A stretch of 25,372 bases of DNA. Source: Isoetes engelmannii (Eukaryota > Streptophyta > Lycopodiopsida > Isoetales > Isoetaceae). The position numbers were made by a program, and so were the translations under genes. Positions 10,210 to 18,823 of the stretch are shown in pieces. Every line of letters begins with the position of its first letter. The first letter of the stretch is position 1. The notes below the pieces were generated by a model. The model was not told the origin of the DNA and made no database searches. It saw nothing but the letters and a program-made list of their open reading frames with translations. The stretch covers positions 1 through 25,372 of the forward strand of contig JAANSK020160003.1 in assembly GCA_011763485.2 (NCBI GenBank). The letters are read 5' to 3'.

Positions 10210-11300
10210 GCTGTTGATTCAAAGGGACCTGGGACTGAGCCTGTTGATGCTATTATTACCGAGGTGGAGCTCATGGGGGTCGGATGAACTGAGGGCGTGG
10301 CCCTTGTTTGCCATTGGTGACCCAAAGTTGGTACGTTGTAAGTCGAACAGACGTGGTCTGTTTTGTACCAAGAAGCTAAACCTGTACTTGAGGGAGCTGA
10401 AGACACATAAAAGTAGTGTGATAGCTTTACCAGCATCAAGGGGCTGGCGTGATGACTGACCACGTTATTTTTCATTATGTTGAGGTTTGCTGATACTGCT
10501 GAGGTGTGGTTTGGACCTGAAAGACCATCTTCTGTAGGAAGGGCGTAGGATGGGCACGCGTGCATTCCTCCGTGGTGTAATTGGCCATGTTGCATCTTTT
10601 GTAGAATGGTGGACCATTAGAAGAATTGCACTCATTTGCCAAATGACCTTGATATTTGCAAATATGGCACCAAATTTGGTTGCGCTGCAGTTGATTGGCC
10701 TGCTGTAGTTGCATGGAATTTTGTGGAACCAACATCGGTTGCACGAAGGGAAGACCCAAGAGAGGAACACCACGGGATGACACATGACTGAATGATTTAC
10801 TAGTTCAATGCCTGCTCCAGAGAAGTAGGCCGCAAGTATTCAGTCATCAGTCGAATAGACGAAGGCAGTCCTTGGAGAAACCAAACAAGGATCTGACTTT
10901 TAGTAGGATACTCCTTAAGTTCACGGACCAAAATTAGCACGCGGTCAACAAAATCCCATGCAAACTGGGTAGGTTGCTGACGTAGATCATTAAGTTCCTT
11001 TGAAAGTTGTTGTTCATCTGCCAAAGAACAATAGCGCTCTAAAAAAGATGTCTTCGTATCATTCCAATTTTGTTTTCAGCGGCTCTTATTAGCCATGAGC
11101 CACTGATGTGGTGTGCCATGCAGTGTGATGGAGAAGATATGGAACTTTATCTGAGGTTGAGCGTGTCCATTAAGCATGGTAAGAGCTTCGAATTCTTCCA
11201 TATGAGCTTCCGCGCTTTCTTCAGGCATAAGTTTGCCTTTAGCATTATAAAAAATAGGATAGTTGAGTTTGAGATTTAGACCGGCAGTAGGGGTTCACTT
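10210..11300 (-). pseudogene. LTR-retrotransposon gag remnant (retrotrans_gag plus zinc knuckles)
   Basis: Capsid/nucleocapsid gene of an LTR retrotransposon, read right to left. About 11290-10800 matches the retrotrans_gag capsid layout (…HGTPHQWLMANK… with the usual Trp, then …NDTKTSFLERYCSLADEQQL… and …RQQPTQFAWDFVDRVL…), broken by a stop near 11070. After a one-base frame change at about 10800 the nucleocapsid follows with a good zinc knuckle, CHICKYQGHLANEC (CX2CX4HX4C, about 10622-10663). A degenerate second one comes after it, where a Tyr replaces the His and another replaces the first Cys. No protease, RT or integrase follows: LINE A sequence begins at about 10200. This gag is unrelated in sequence to the copia gag at 21513-22183 and is more like Gypsy-type gag. 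The family is inference. Confidence 0.75.
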
Positions 11301-11602
11301 GAATTGGAGTTGTTGCCTTGTCCATCCTTCCTATGGTCAAATCTTCTAGTTTCATGGGAGCAAGGCCTAGCCGACATCCTGGAAAAAAGAACTTAGACCT
11401 GCCAATTGGCGATAGCGTTTGGGTTTTGGGTCCGGGATCTCCTGCATGATAGTCATCTGTAAGGACCCTGGAGCCTAACAGGAAGACCTTCCAGCTAAGT
11501 GTCACGTGGGATTTTTGCAGAAGGAAGCAAAGATGAAAGCCGAACAAGACAAAACAGTATCATGAGAAATAATGGACAAACTCTGAATCTCTTGATGCAC
11601 TG

Positions 11603-11612
11603 CTATATATAG
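11603..11612 (-). promoter_or_regulatory. TATA-box candidate in LTR-like region
   Basis: CTATATATAG about 300 bases upstream of the gag remnant, on its coding side. It would suit the U3/R promoter of that element's 5' LTR. The sequence is palindromic, so the strand is taken from context. I could not define the LTR ends, a primer-binding site or a second LTR copy. Confidence 0.35.
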
Positions 11613-11640
11613 TACAACTATAGTACAATGGCTTTGGGCC

Positions 11641-11715
11641 CATAATAGATAAGATAACATTTTTATCATCCACGGAGTCGGCTACTGGCTCCATGATCTC
11701 TACTGACAAACAGAA
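11641..11715 (-). mobile_element. Fragment of a LINE B-type 3' end
   Basis: Read on the minus strand, this contains CTCCGTGGATGATAAAAATG followed by a short TATCT-type tail. It closely resembles the 3' terminus of LINE B at 8875-8916 (CCTCCGTGGATGATAAAAAGG then ATTCT repeats), including a GC-rich stem just before it. It is therefore a second, very short 3' end of the same LINE family or of a SINE that borrows the same tail. Confidence 0.6.
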
Positions 11716-11719
11716 TAAT

Positions 11720-12873
11720 CTCCTTAACTTTTGGGGACAAAGCAATAAAGGCCGCCAATCCCTCCATGGTAGCGTGGTGCTAACGGGTCTGTCTCATCTC
11801 TTCCTCTTCATGGTCTTGGGCGTGCCACATGACTTAGGCATGACTGCTGACGTGCCTTCCGCTTGTTTGTCCTTTTCATCATTCCTAGGATGTCCCATTT
11901 GATCTTAGGAATAGTCCCGTGCGTGGGGGCACGGGACTAACACGGCTGTATATCCTACTATATTTTCGGTGAACAGGAAAGCCATTTTTTGAACAGAAAA
12001 TTCTGTGAAGCGCCTAGGACTTTGTAGCACATTTTGATGACGTGGCAACCTAGGGTTTGAAGCACCATATACATACATACAACATGGAAACACTGAAAGT
12101 GGGCCATGGAGTTCGCTGGAAGATTAATGACGTGCTGCCTGGAACTTACAAGCTATTCCCCGTTAAGACAGGTCAACACAACATAGAAGTAGTGTTGCAA
12201 ACTACAAACTGTATTTGAGGGCATTCTGAACCCCCTGCCAAAAAGGGTAGCATCAAAACAGAGCAAACAGCCTTTCAGATCAAGATCATGTATCATTTTC
12301 TTCAACTGGCCAACCAGAAGAGCGGATACGAGAGGGGATACGAGAGAGGGGAAGAGCGGCAGAAGAGAGGGGGAACATTTGCGGAAGAGAGGGGAAATAG
12401 AAATCAAACAACAATTTTTGGATGCTCCCCCTCGCCAACCTCCGACATCAACCAAGGCCTCCACCTCCATTTTTAGGTAAAAATTGTTCCATTCCAACCG
12501 AAAAATATGACATGTGGCTACCATTATTGAGTCATATCCATGTATTTTATTGCGTAGCTTTCCCATTGAAATCCAAGACACCATCAATTAGCGATTCAAT
12601 AGGAACCATGTTGGGTTGTAATGTATGATATATGTTACAAGTAATTCAATGATAAATAGAAAGATTATAAGCAACATTCATCTATAATTGGAACCAAAGA
12701 AATGTTATTTTTCCTATAGAACTGAATAAACATCATAGCATCTTTCCTGATACTTGTGAAACAAATGGCACTGTAATGGTATCCTCCTTAATGTGCGGAA
12801 AAAACATGCATTTTTCCCACATGGGAAAAAAAATATAGCACAAAACTCAGAAGTGGCATTCAAATGAGAAAGC
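11720..12873. other. Stretch without a recognised gene
   Basis: Lies between the LTR-like region and the ferredoxin gene. It contains a strong hairpin (11912-11939) and a purine-rich stretch with duplicated GGATACGAGAG words (about 12314-12350). A minus-strand frame of 144 codons (12153-12587) has no recognisable domain and overlaps that low-complexity tract, so I do not call it a gene. The part next to 12874 should include the ferredoxin 3' UTR; I see no clear polyadenylation signal. Confidence 0.4.
11912..11939. other. Perfect hairpin, 11 bp arms
   Basis: TAGTCCCGTGC and its exact reverse complement flank a 6-base loop. No T run follows on either side that would make it a terminator-like signal. 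It may be the end of a mobile element or a structured part of an LTR. Confidence 0.6.
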
Positions 12874-13416
12874 CTAATCAGAGGAAGTAACAAGCTGCAA
12901 GGAGAGGAGTTCGTCCTCTGGAATAGTTCGAATGGAGCAATCAGACAAAGGGTAGGAGGAGCAGAGAAGGGCATACCCTTTTTCAACGACATCATCGCTG
13001 AGCATACCCTGCGACTGATTTACCTGCCCTGCCTCTAATTTGGCCGGGCAAGTCATGCACACTCCCAGCTTGCAATCGTGCGGCAAATCGAGGCCGGCCT
13101 CTAGCGCCTTCTCAAGAATCGTCTCATCGTCTTCCACCTCCAGTGTATGCGTCTTTCCGCAATGCTTAATCTCCACCTTGTGTGCTCGCGTATGCACGCG
13201 CATGCTTCTCTGCGCCATTGCGCTCTTTGGATTATGGGTCTGCGCCATTGCGCTCTTTGTATTATGTGAATAACAGGGAGAACTCTGTGAATAACAGGGC
13301 AGCCCTGCCGGAGATACCGCCATAGCCATAGCCATAGCCATAGCCATTTTCTTCAAATTTTGGATAACATGCCCTTTCACATTTGCCACGGTGGATTTAT
13401 TGACAGTTTGCCGCAT
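12874..13416 (-). CDS. FdC1: FdC1-like plastid [2Fe-2S] ferredoxin
   Basis: A plant-type ferredoxin, a one-electron carrier of the plastid stroma. The 2Fe-2S ligands are all present: Cys115, Cys120 and Cys123 in DCKLGVCMTC, and Cys152 in ALLCSSYP, when counted from the first Met. The …GMLSDDVVEKGY… block and the C-terminal extension after Cys152 (…DELLSLQL…) are characteristic of FdC1 (Arabidopsis At4g14890 group), not of leaf Fd1/Fd2. FdC1 is thought to accept electrons from photosystem I but to serve other partners; here this is family knowledge only. The N-terminal 70 residues are Ser/Ala/Met-rich and poor in acidic residues, like a transit peptide. The likely start is the Met run at 13347 (MAMAMAMAMA), with the longer frame reaching 13416. 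There is no stop or frameshift in 180 codons, and no intron is needed. This is the only gene in the window that looks intact. A copia 3' LTR begins 134 bases upstream on the same strand. Confidence 0.9.
   Translation of the reverse strand: MRQTVNKSTVANVKGHVIQNLKKMAMAMAMAMAVSPAGLPCYSQSSPCYSHNTKSAMAQTHNPKSAMAQRSMRVHTRAHKVEIKHCGKTHTLEVEDDETILEKALEAGLDLPHDCKLGVCMTCPAKLEAGQVNQSQGMLSDDVVEKGYALLCSSYPLSDCSIRTIPEDELLSLQLVTSSD
13200..13347. repeat. Micro-duplications in the ferredoxin transit peptide
   Basis: Three in-frame repeats lie close together: CATAGC units at 13321-13347 (the Met-Ala run), two copies of a TGTGAATAACAGGG word at about 13265-13300, and two copies of a TCTGCGCCATTGCGCTCTTTG word at about 13207-13258. 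They encode the repeated CYS-type and KSAMAQ-type peptides. All lie in the part that would be cleaved off. Confidence 0.8.
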
Positions 13417-13439
13417 TTGTAAAATTGTAATTACAGATA

Positions 13440-13550
13440 TTATTTTGCTTCAGAACACAACGACTCAATAACCAGAAACCTAATTTTGTTAGATGACAAA
13501 TGTCATATTGCCACCTAATGTCAACAACAACAACAAGTCATTTACCAACA
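13440..13550 (-). mobile_element. 3' LTR (start) of the older Ty1/copia element
   Basis: On the minus strand the LTR begins with TGTTGGTAAATGACTTG at 13550, directly after a polypurine tract, which is the normal position of a 3' LTR after pol. A (TTG)n-rich segment follows. I cannot see where the LTR ends: it may be truncated at or before the ferredoxin 5' region. No matching 5' LTR was found right of the element's gag, so the pair cannot be used to confirm it. Confidence 0.6.
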
Positions 13551-13560
13551 CTCCCTCTTA
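13551..13560 (-). promoter_or_regulatory. Polypurine tract of the older copia element
   Basis: TAAGAGGGAG on the minus strand, immediately before the TGTTGG start of the LTR. It would prime plus-strand DNA synthesis. Confidence 0.65.
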
Positions 13561-13629
13561 ATTTGAGCACTTGTTAGAAACAGCAGGTATGCAGTTTTCA
13601 CAACTCCAACTTCGTATCAGATTTTAGTC

Positions 13630-14420
13630 AAGCCCATTTCTGCAAGACATTCATTATGTCTTTTCTTTGGAAGAGGTTTTGTCAGTGAATCAGTTGTCAT
13701 GAATTAGTATTCAAATGCTTGATGAATATCTTACCTTCTCTCGTGTGTTGAGTTTCAATATGCTTGGCCTTAGTGAAATTATTCGGATGCTTGACCAAGG
13801 TGACTGGTGCTCTATTGTCATTCAGAATCATAGTGGCACCTGCTTGTTCTGCATCAATGTCTTTTAAAAGCCTTCTAAGCCAGATTGCCCCTTTGGCTTT
13901 GGCTGCTGCACAAATGGCCATATATTTTGATTTACATGTGCTTAGTGCAGTGGCCTTCTGTTTCTTACTGCACCAGCTGATGACTCTCCCTTGCAATGTA
14001 AAGCAGAAGCCTGTTCGAGACTTCCTACTAGCGGATTCTCCTGCATAATCCGCATCAACAAACCCACAACCCTTCCAGCTGCAATGCAGGAACAAGTCCA
14101 CCTTGAAAGCAGATGTCCAGTCTTGGAGTGCCCTTTAGATACCTCAAAATTCGTTTAAGGGCCTGCCAATGAGGTGTTGCAGGGTTCTCCATGAACTGAC
14201 CTACAAAAAGGACAAGATGTCAGGTCTGCTGCTGACCATGATATGCATTGAGGAACCTACAATGCTCTTGTATGGAATCTCAAGCACATCGGCAGATTTG
14301 GTGTTTGATGCAACAATAAACAGAAGGTTAGTGTGAGCAGCTGGAGTACTAACCTCACGACAGTGTTGCATGTTGCATTTCTTTAACAGTGAGTCAATGA
14401 CCTTAGCTTGATGAAGAACG
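13630..14420 (-). pseudogene. Older copia element: RT connection and RNase H end of pol
   Basis: The left part of the split pol gene. From 14420 leftward the copia connection region appears (an …HQAKVIDSLLKK… block, then …NMQHCREVSTP…). It continues in frame from the RT part at 19073 and beyond if the younger insertion is removed. RNase H follows at 14101-13697 with DADYAG, SRTGFCFTLQG, ISWCSKKQKATALS, …KYMAICAAAKAKGAIWLRRLL… and …KHIETQHTREGK…. After a stop, a typical C-terminal block (…TKPLPKKRH…) reaches about 13630. The Thr/Glu of the usual ALSTxEAEY motif is altered (ALSTCKSKY), so the RNase H active-site Glu appears lost. Confidence 0.85.
14416..14420. repeat. Left target-site duplication of the PPR-carrying copia element
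   Basis: GAACG here and TAACG at 19068-19072: four of five bases match. Excising the element with one copy restores the reading frame of the older pol, which supports these edges. Confidence 0.65.
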
Positions 14421-14843
14421 TATTGACAAAGGGAAAATACAGTAGCAATTCAAGGGGGGTTCACCATTTTTTCCGTATAACCTATGTGCATGCACGGGGA
14501 GGGGGGTTTTTAGACCCATTTACGTACATATATATTCGGTAGGGGGTCCTTTTTTTTTGGAATTTTGGGCATGAGACGCACATGGCATACCCCCCTTTTA
14601 TATGAGTGCATACCCCTTGTAGCAATTCGGCAGCCAAGCTACGTTTCAATTGATAAGAAGATCAACTTATACATTTCAAGGTAGTGCCAGAAATAGCAAC
14701 CACCATATCTGCTGCCTTGATTAGCTCCTAAATACTAGGAAAACTAAAGGCCATCATGCAACGGTCAAAAGGCCAACCTAATGCTTGACAAACACCATGA
14801 CCATTGTCATATCTTGCCAAACTAATAAACTCAAGTTCCAACA
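14421..14843 (-). repeat. 3' LTR of the PPR-carrying element (with MITE inside)
   Basis: Matches 18836-19067 closely once the MITE and its target duplication (177 bases) are set aside, apart from a 14-base extra segment near 14634-14647. On the minus strand the LTR starts TGTTGGAACTTG (14843) and ends …GTCAATA (14421). Confidence 0.9.
14451..14619. mobile_element. hAT-like MITE, 169 bp
   Basis: Ends are CAAGGGG (14451-14457) and CCCCTTG (14613-14619). It is flanked by an exact 8-bp duplication, TAGCAATT (14443-14450 and 14620-14627). The sequence is absent from the other LTR, which proves it is an insertion. An 8-bp duplication with CA(A/R)GG-type termini fits the hAT superfamily. It has no coding capacity. 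Confidence 0.85.
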
Positions 14844-14852
14844 CTCCCCATC
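14844..14852 (-). promoter_or_regulatory. Polypurine tract of the PPR-carrying element
   Basis: GATGGGGAG on the minus strand, directly before the TGTTGG start of the 3' LTR. Its position and composition are as expected for plus-strand priming. Confidence 0.75.
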
Positions 14853-15002
14853 AAGAATGACATGGCTATCTGTACGAAGAAAATGAATACAACAAACAAT
14901 ATAAAAAAAATATGTTCCCCCTTAGTTATGAAACGATTGCACCAATCATTCCCGCTTCAGCAAGATACTCTATGCCCCTCTTCAATCTGATAGCCATGCA
15001 AT

Positions 15003-15470
15003 GGTGAGATATTGAATTCCTATTTTCCATTCTTCCACATTCTGATCATTGAAGATCATTGGAAGTTTATTTTGTTCAACCTGAAAATGCATCAGCAAAC
15101 CTCCTTTCTATTTTCCATTCTTCCACATTCTGATCATTGAAGATCATTGGAAGTTTATTCTATTCAACCTGGAAATGCATCAGCAAACTTCCTTGTGAAC
15201 CATTTTTGCTATCTTCTGCCACTCTGACTACGGATGCATCAGCAAACTTTCTTGTGTACCATTTTTGCTTTTCTTGTGGACCATTTCTGCTGACTACAAA
15301 TGCATCAACAAACTTTCTTGTGTCCCATTTTTGCTTTTTGCTGGACTACAAGCTTTTTGCTGACCACTCCCCCTTGCAGCACAAAGCAAAACCTGTCAAA
15401 GACTTATCATAATCCTTACCCAGAAAACCTTCGATCACTGGAAAATGATCACTGCTTTCACATCCTTTTG
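15003..15470 (-). pseudogene. RNase H remnant of the PPR-carrying element, internally duplicated
   Basis: On the minus strand, DYDKSLTGFALCCKGEWSA (about 15346-15420) lines up with the DADYAG…SRTGFCFTLQGRVISW segment of the older element's RNase H, at the DNA level too. It is followed by SSKKQKW and then by repeated …TRK(F)xDAxVV… and …LLMHFQVE…NKLPMIFND… blocks, which are copia RNase H segments. Stops and tandem repeats have destroyed the frame. The upstream part is fused without a stop to the PPR frame. Confidence 0.7.
15016..15320. repeat. Tandem duplications within the RNase H remnant
   Basis: The word ATGCATCARCAAAC recurs at 15087, 15175, 15234 and 15300 (spacings 88, 59 and 66). The first pair belongs to an 88-bp unit that is nearly identical over its length (TTTTCCATTCTTCCACATTC… at 15022 and again at 15110). 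The others share TTTCTTGTGTACCATTTTTGCT-like sequence. Confidence 0.85.
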
Positions 15471-17470
15471 CAAAACATCTAAAACCTTCCGAAATGTCAC
15501 AAGCTCTAATCTTGTCTCTCATCTCTTTCAGCTGCATCTCCTCAAAACAGTTCAAGGCCTTCTGAGAATATCCATTTTCAAAATATCCTGCAATTAGCAC
15601 ATTCCAAGACACAACATCTTGAACATGCAGATTATCAAAAACCTCATGTGCATCATTAAGAGATCTATATTTTGCATGCATGTCATCCAAGTCCCTGCCC
15701 TCTATTAAAGCTCCTTCATTGAGACATGCTTTTAGCATAAAAGTATATGTGATCCCATCTGCTGATATACTAGCTAGATGCATCTGTTTATAACATTTAA
15801 AAGCTTCCTTCTCTGACACAGAGCCATGTTTTGCATAGATGTCAACCAGACATGTACCAATGAAGAGATCCTTTTCCAATCTCATTTGTGTTATCTTCCC
15901 ATGTATAGCTCGGGGCTTATCAAAGTCTTGATTGCTACCACAAGCTATTACGCTACACACCAATGCGACAACATCTGGTAACATGCCCTCCACTTGCATT
16001 TCCTCCAAACATTTCAGTGAGTCCTCACCAAGCCCATTTTATGCATATCATGTTGTGAGAGAGTTCCAGTAGACAACATTGCAAACTGGCAGCTTGTTAA
16101 ATACTGTCTGTGCCTCGGATTGAATCGTACTTTGCATACAGGTCAACTAATATATTCTCAATAAAGATGTCTATTTCCCTTCATAACCACACTATGCAGG
16201 CGTTGACCCTATCTATGGCTCCAATGCTGCCATAAACTTTTAAGCTGGAAACAGATGTGAATGCATTTGGAGACACGCCTTCCAATTGTATTTGCTCAAA
16301 AGCTTCTAGTGCTTCCTCAAACCTATGTCCAGCATATCCTCCGATTAGAGTGGTCAAAGTCACAACGTCTTTTGGTGGTTTCTCATCGAAAAATCCCCGG
16401 GCTTCTTTGAGGTGTCCACAATTCACAAATGTGTTATCCAATTTACTATCAACAAAAGTGTCCTCAAATCTCTTGCTTCCCTCATTTTGATGGATCTGCC
16501 GACCTTTGTCATTATCTAAGACCTGGGAACGAACTCTCAATAGACCTGTGAGTGTATGCCCAATAGGATCTGTGGTCCAAAATTGTTCGGCAATCTGAAC
16601 ATGTATCTCTCGGCCATTTTCCATGTTCTCTATGCTGCCACAGCAACACAAATATGTTACAATATCTGAAGATATGCCTTCAAGTTCCATCTGTTCAAAG
16701 CATTTGCAAACTTCCTGAGAAGAACCATGCCCAGCATATCCTACTAGTAGGAACCATGACATTACATCATGAGCTGGCAGGTTATCAAAGACATCATTGG
16801 CTTCTTCTGTTGCACCACATCTGGCATTAACACTTGCATTAAACTGTTACCATCGAATAAATCCCTCTCAATCTCCTTTGGAAAAATTGCATCATGTATG
16901 CGGTTCCTGTCATATCCTCCAATGCTGCTGCAGGCTTTCAACCTACAAACAAATGTGAAATTGTCTAGGGAAACACACCCTATTTTCCTTGGCTGAAAAC
17001 ATTCTTGGACTTCCAGGCGAAATTCCTTCTCATCAAGGAGTGCAGTCAGTGTGTTCCATGAAACAATGTGAGGAACACCAAGCCGATTGTGACCTTCTTG
17101 TTCCTCTGGAAGTGAACTACATTTTACATTTATGCTGACTAATGCATCTCCAATGTATGTTTCCTGTTCAGATCCCATGACCACATCTCTCCCATAACTA
17201 TGCTCGTAAAGATCAATAAGCCAAAATGGCTCCACATTCACAAAACTGCACCATGCATGCTCCCTATTCCATAACCATCTGGTAAAGCACTTTACTGCAT
17301 GTCAAAACCCACATGCAAAGCTTAAAACAAGCCATTTAAGGAAATGGAAGCACTTCCTTGCATGTCGAATTCCATCCTCTTGAATTTTCTTGAACAATTT
17401 GATGGCTTTCTTGGCATATCCATTTTGACTTACTTTCCAATTGCCATAGCCTTGGTCCATGGTTTTGAGA
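15470..17470 (-). pseudogene. Captured PPR (pentatricopeptide repeat) gene, degenerate
   Basis: PPR proteins are sequence-specific RNA-binding proteins, mostly acting in plastids and mitochondria. Read right to left, PLS-type repeats occur one after another in several frames. Near 17400 there is GYAKKAIKLFKKIQEDGI. At 17241-16770 come IVSWNTLTALLDE and DNFTFVCRLKACSSIGG. At 16840-16190 come EEANDVFDNLP, MSWFLLVGYAGHGSSQEV, CGHLKEARGFFDE, DVVTLTTLIGGYAGH and LEGVSPNAFTSVSSLK. At 16008-15530 come LFIGTCLVDIYAKHGS, DGITYTFMLKACLNEGA and DVVSWNVLIAGYFENG. Frames change near 17270, 16845 and 16190-16010, with many stops in that last gap. No E or DYW domain was seen. It cannot make a full protein as it stands. 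Phrases such as GYAGHG and EQMQLEG are typical of fern PPR families. Confidence 0.85.
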
Positions 17471-18200
17471 ATTGAGGCCTGACCTGAAATGGCAAAGTCA
17501 CTGAAAGTACTGCCACTGAGATTGAAGTGGGCTTGATTGAAACCACAGAAATCTCCTATGGGACGCTCGTCTGTGATCACGACGTGCACAGGCTCTTGTT
17601 TACATAACATGAGCGTGTATTTAACATTGTAACATGCCCTGCATTCGTGGCCCCAGTGAAAGAGAGAGACACTACATGCTGCAATGCTGCTGACATATGG
17701 GCTTTCAGCTAGCCCACCATAGCCACATGCTCCATCGTCTCCTTTGGTTTCTCCATACAATCTTGCATGCTGACAACTCTTGTTGTAGATCTCTGGTTGT
17801 AGCTGCTGAACTAATGCTCTGTAGCTTATCATCCCCAACAAGACAAACATTTGATGAATTTCCATAACTATCTGCGGGGAAAAATGCTTCCTCCCATACA
17901 TGGTGCTCAATTGATCCAGTGCATCCTTTGGACTGTCTGCCGCTTCTACTTGAGCAATTGGTTTACCACCATCAGGATACTCCATGATCTTGTTCCTTGC
18001 CTCCCAGTCTCTTTGCATCCATCTAAGCATCACTTGCTTCTCTACTTGAATCCCTTTCCCACATGCATCAGCAACAATAGTACGTCCTTGTGACGTTGAA
18101 GTCCGGATGGCTACTGGTCTTGGCTCATCTCCGGATACGAGATCCCATAGCCCCTTTTCTACTCGCTTTCCACCAACTTTAACCAGTAGAAAGCATTCAT
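17302..18200 (-). pseudogene. gag N-terminal remnant joined to the PPR start
   Basis: The minus-strand frame is open from about 18200 to the stop at 17302. Its first part resembles a Ty1/copia gag N terminus: EKGLWDLVSGDEPRP (about 18115-18160), RWMQRDWEARNKIMEY (about 17975-18025) and SPKDALDQLSTMYGRK (about 17885-17935). These match the usual gag pattern of a GLW…V.G block, then W…D..A…I, then A.D.WD.L…Y. DWxARNKIMxY is also found in the older copia gag at about 22100-22180. From about 17850 the match is lost; residues near the end (GYAKKAIKLFKKIQEDGI) are PPR-like. The stretch between, about 17470-17850, is unrecognised and may be the N-terminal part of the captured gene. Confidence 0.65.
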
Positions 18201-18662
18201 GTGGCTCAAGTCTCCTCTTAAGCTGATTTCATCATGGCCCATACTCTCAGGCACATGCTTGCAGACTTGCCATCCACTGCCAGATTCCATCAACAGCCTA
18301 TCTGGCTTTCTTGCTGCCATCAACTTAATCAACTTAACCTCTCGGTCTCTTGCTCCTATGAGCTTCACCCTTGGGTCATGTCCTTGGGTTCCTATTGCCT
18401 GCCTCCCGACATGCTTCTTGAATGCCCATGCCATATCTTCGGTGGCTGCTGCAATATGCCAAATCATATACAAGCAGATAATGACATATCTCATCTTGGG
18501 CCATAGGGCCTCTCTTCTGAACAACAGAACCAAGTTTTCAGCCGCCTCTCTGGAGGTTTCTAGCCCCATCATAAACCAAAACTTGTTGATGCCACGAAAT
18601 CTATTCATCTTCCTTGCTATAGGTGTAGCACCCATCCTCCTGGCGCACATGAGACTCACCAA
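18159..18662 (-). CDS. Unrecognised 167-codon ORF in the leader of the PPR-carrying element
   Basis: An uninterrupted minus-strand frame between the primer-binding site and the gag remnant, overlapping the start of the latter in another frame. The protein is basic and moderately hydrophobic in the middle (…PKMRYVIICLYMIWHIAAATED…, residues about 55-76), with no domain I recognise. Copia leaders are usually under about 100 bases, whereas here nearly 640 bases separate the PBS from gag. This segment may therefore be another acquired piece. An open plus-strand frame of similar length (18199-18708) overlaps it, so coding is unproven. Confidence 0.3.
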   Translation of the reverse strand: MVSLMCARRMGATPIARKMNRFRGINKFWFMMGLETSREAAENLVLLFRREALWPKMRYVIICLYMIWHIAAATEDMAWAFKKHVGRQAIGTQGHDPRVKLIGARDREVKLIKLMAARKPDRLLMESGSGWQVCKHVPESMGHDEISLRGDLSHMNAFYWLKLVESE

Positions 18663-18823
18663 AACGTGTCAAAAATCCATCCTTGCCACTGCTTCCAATT
18701 TTCCTTAGAAAAGCCCTTCATGAATCGGAACTGGATCCTCTCAATCCTGCCAGTGCTCTTCTCTCATTCATATTCCTTTCTTTCCCAAGGAATTTAGAGA
18801 CTTGTTCTCACGAGTCCCAACCC

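Noticed and set aside
12153-12587. Minus-strand open frame of 144 codons downstream of the ferredoxin
   Set aside because: Crosses a low-complexity purine tract and shows no recognisable domain.
13040-13273. Plus-strand frame inside the ferredoxin gene
   Set aside because: Antisense shadow of the ferredoxin coding sequence.
15016-15320. CRISPR-like array from regularly recurring words
   Set aside because: Unequal spacing, diverged units, and the repeats encode RNase H fragments; also an evident plant nuclear context.
15470-17470. A functional PPR gene with introns
   Set aside because: The frame changes do not coincide with clear splice sites and the region between about 16010 and 16190 carries multiple stops; it also lies between LTRs in element orientation.
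18199-18708. Plus-strand open frame of 169 codons opposite the leader ORF
   Set aside because: It lies antisense to the element's transcription and has no recognisable domain; kept only as a caution against the minus-strand ORF.
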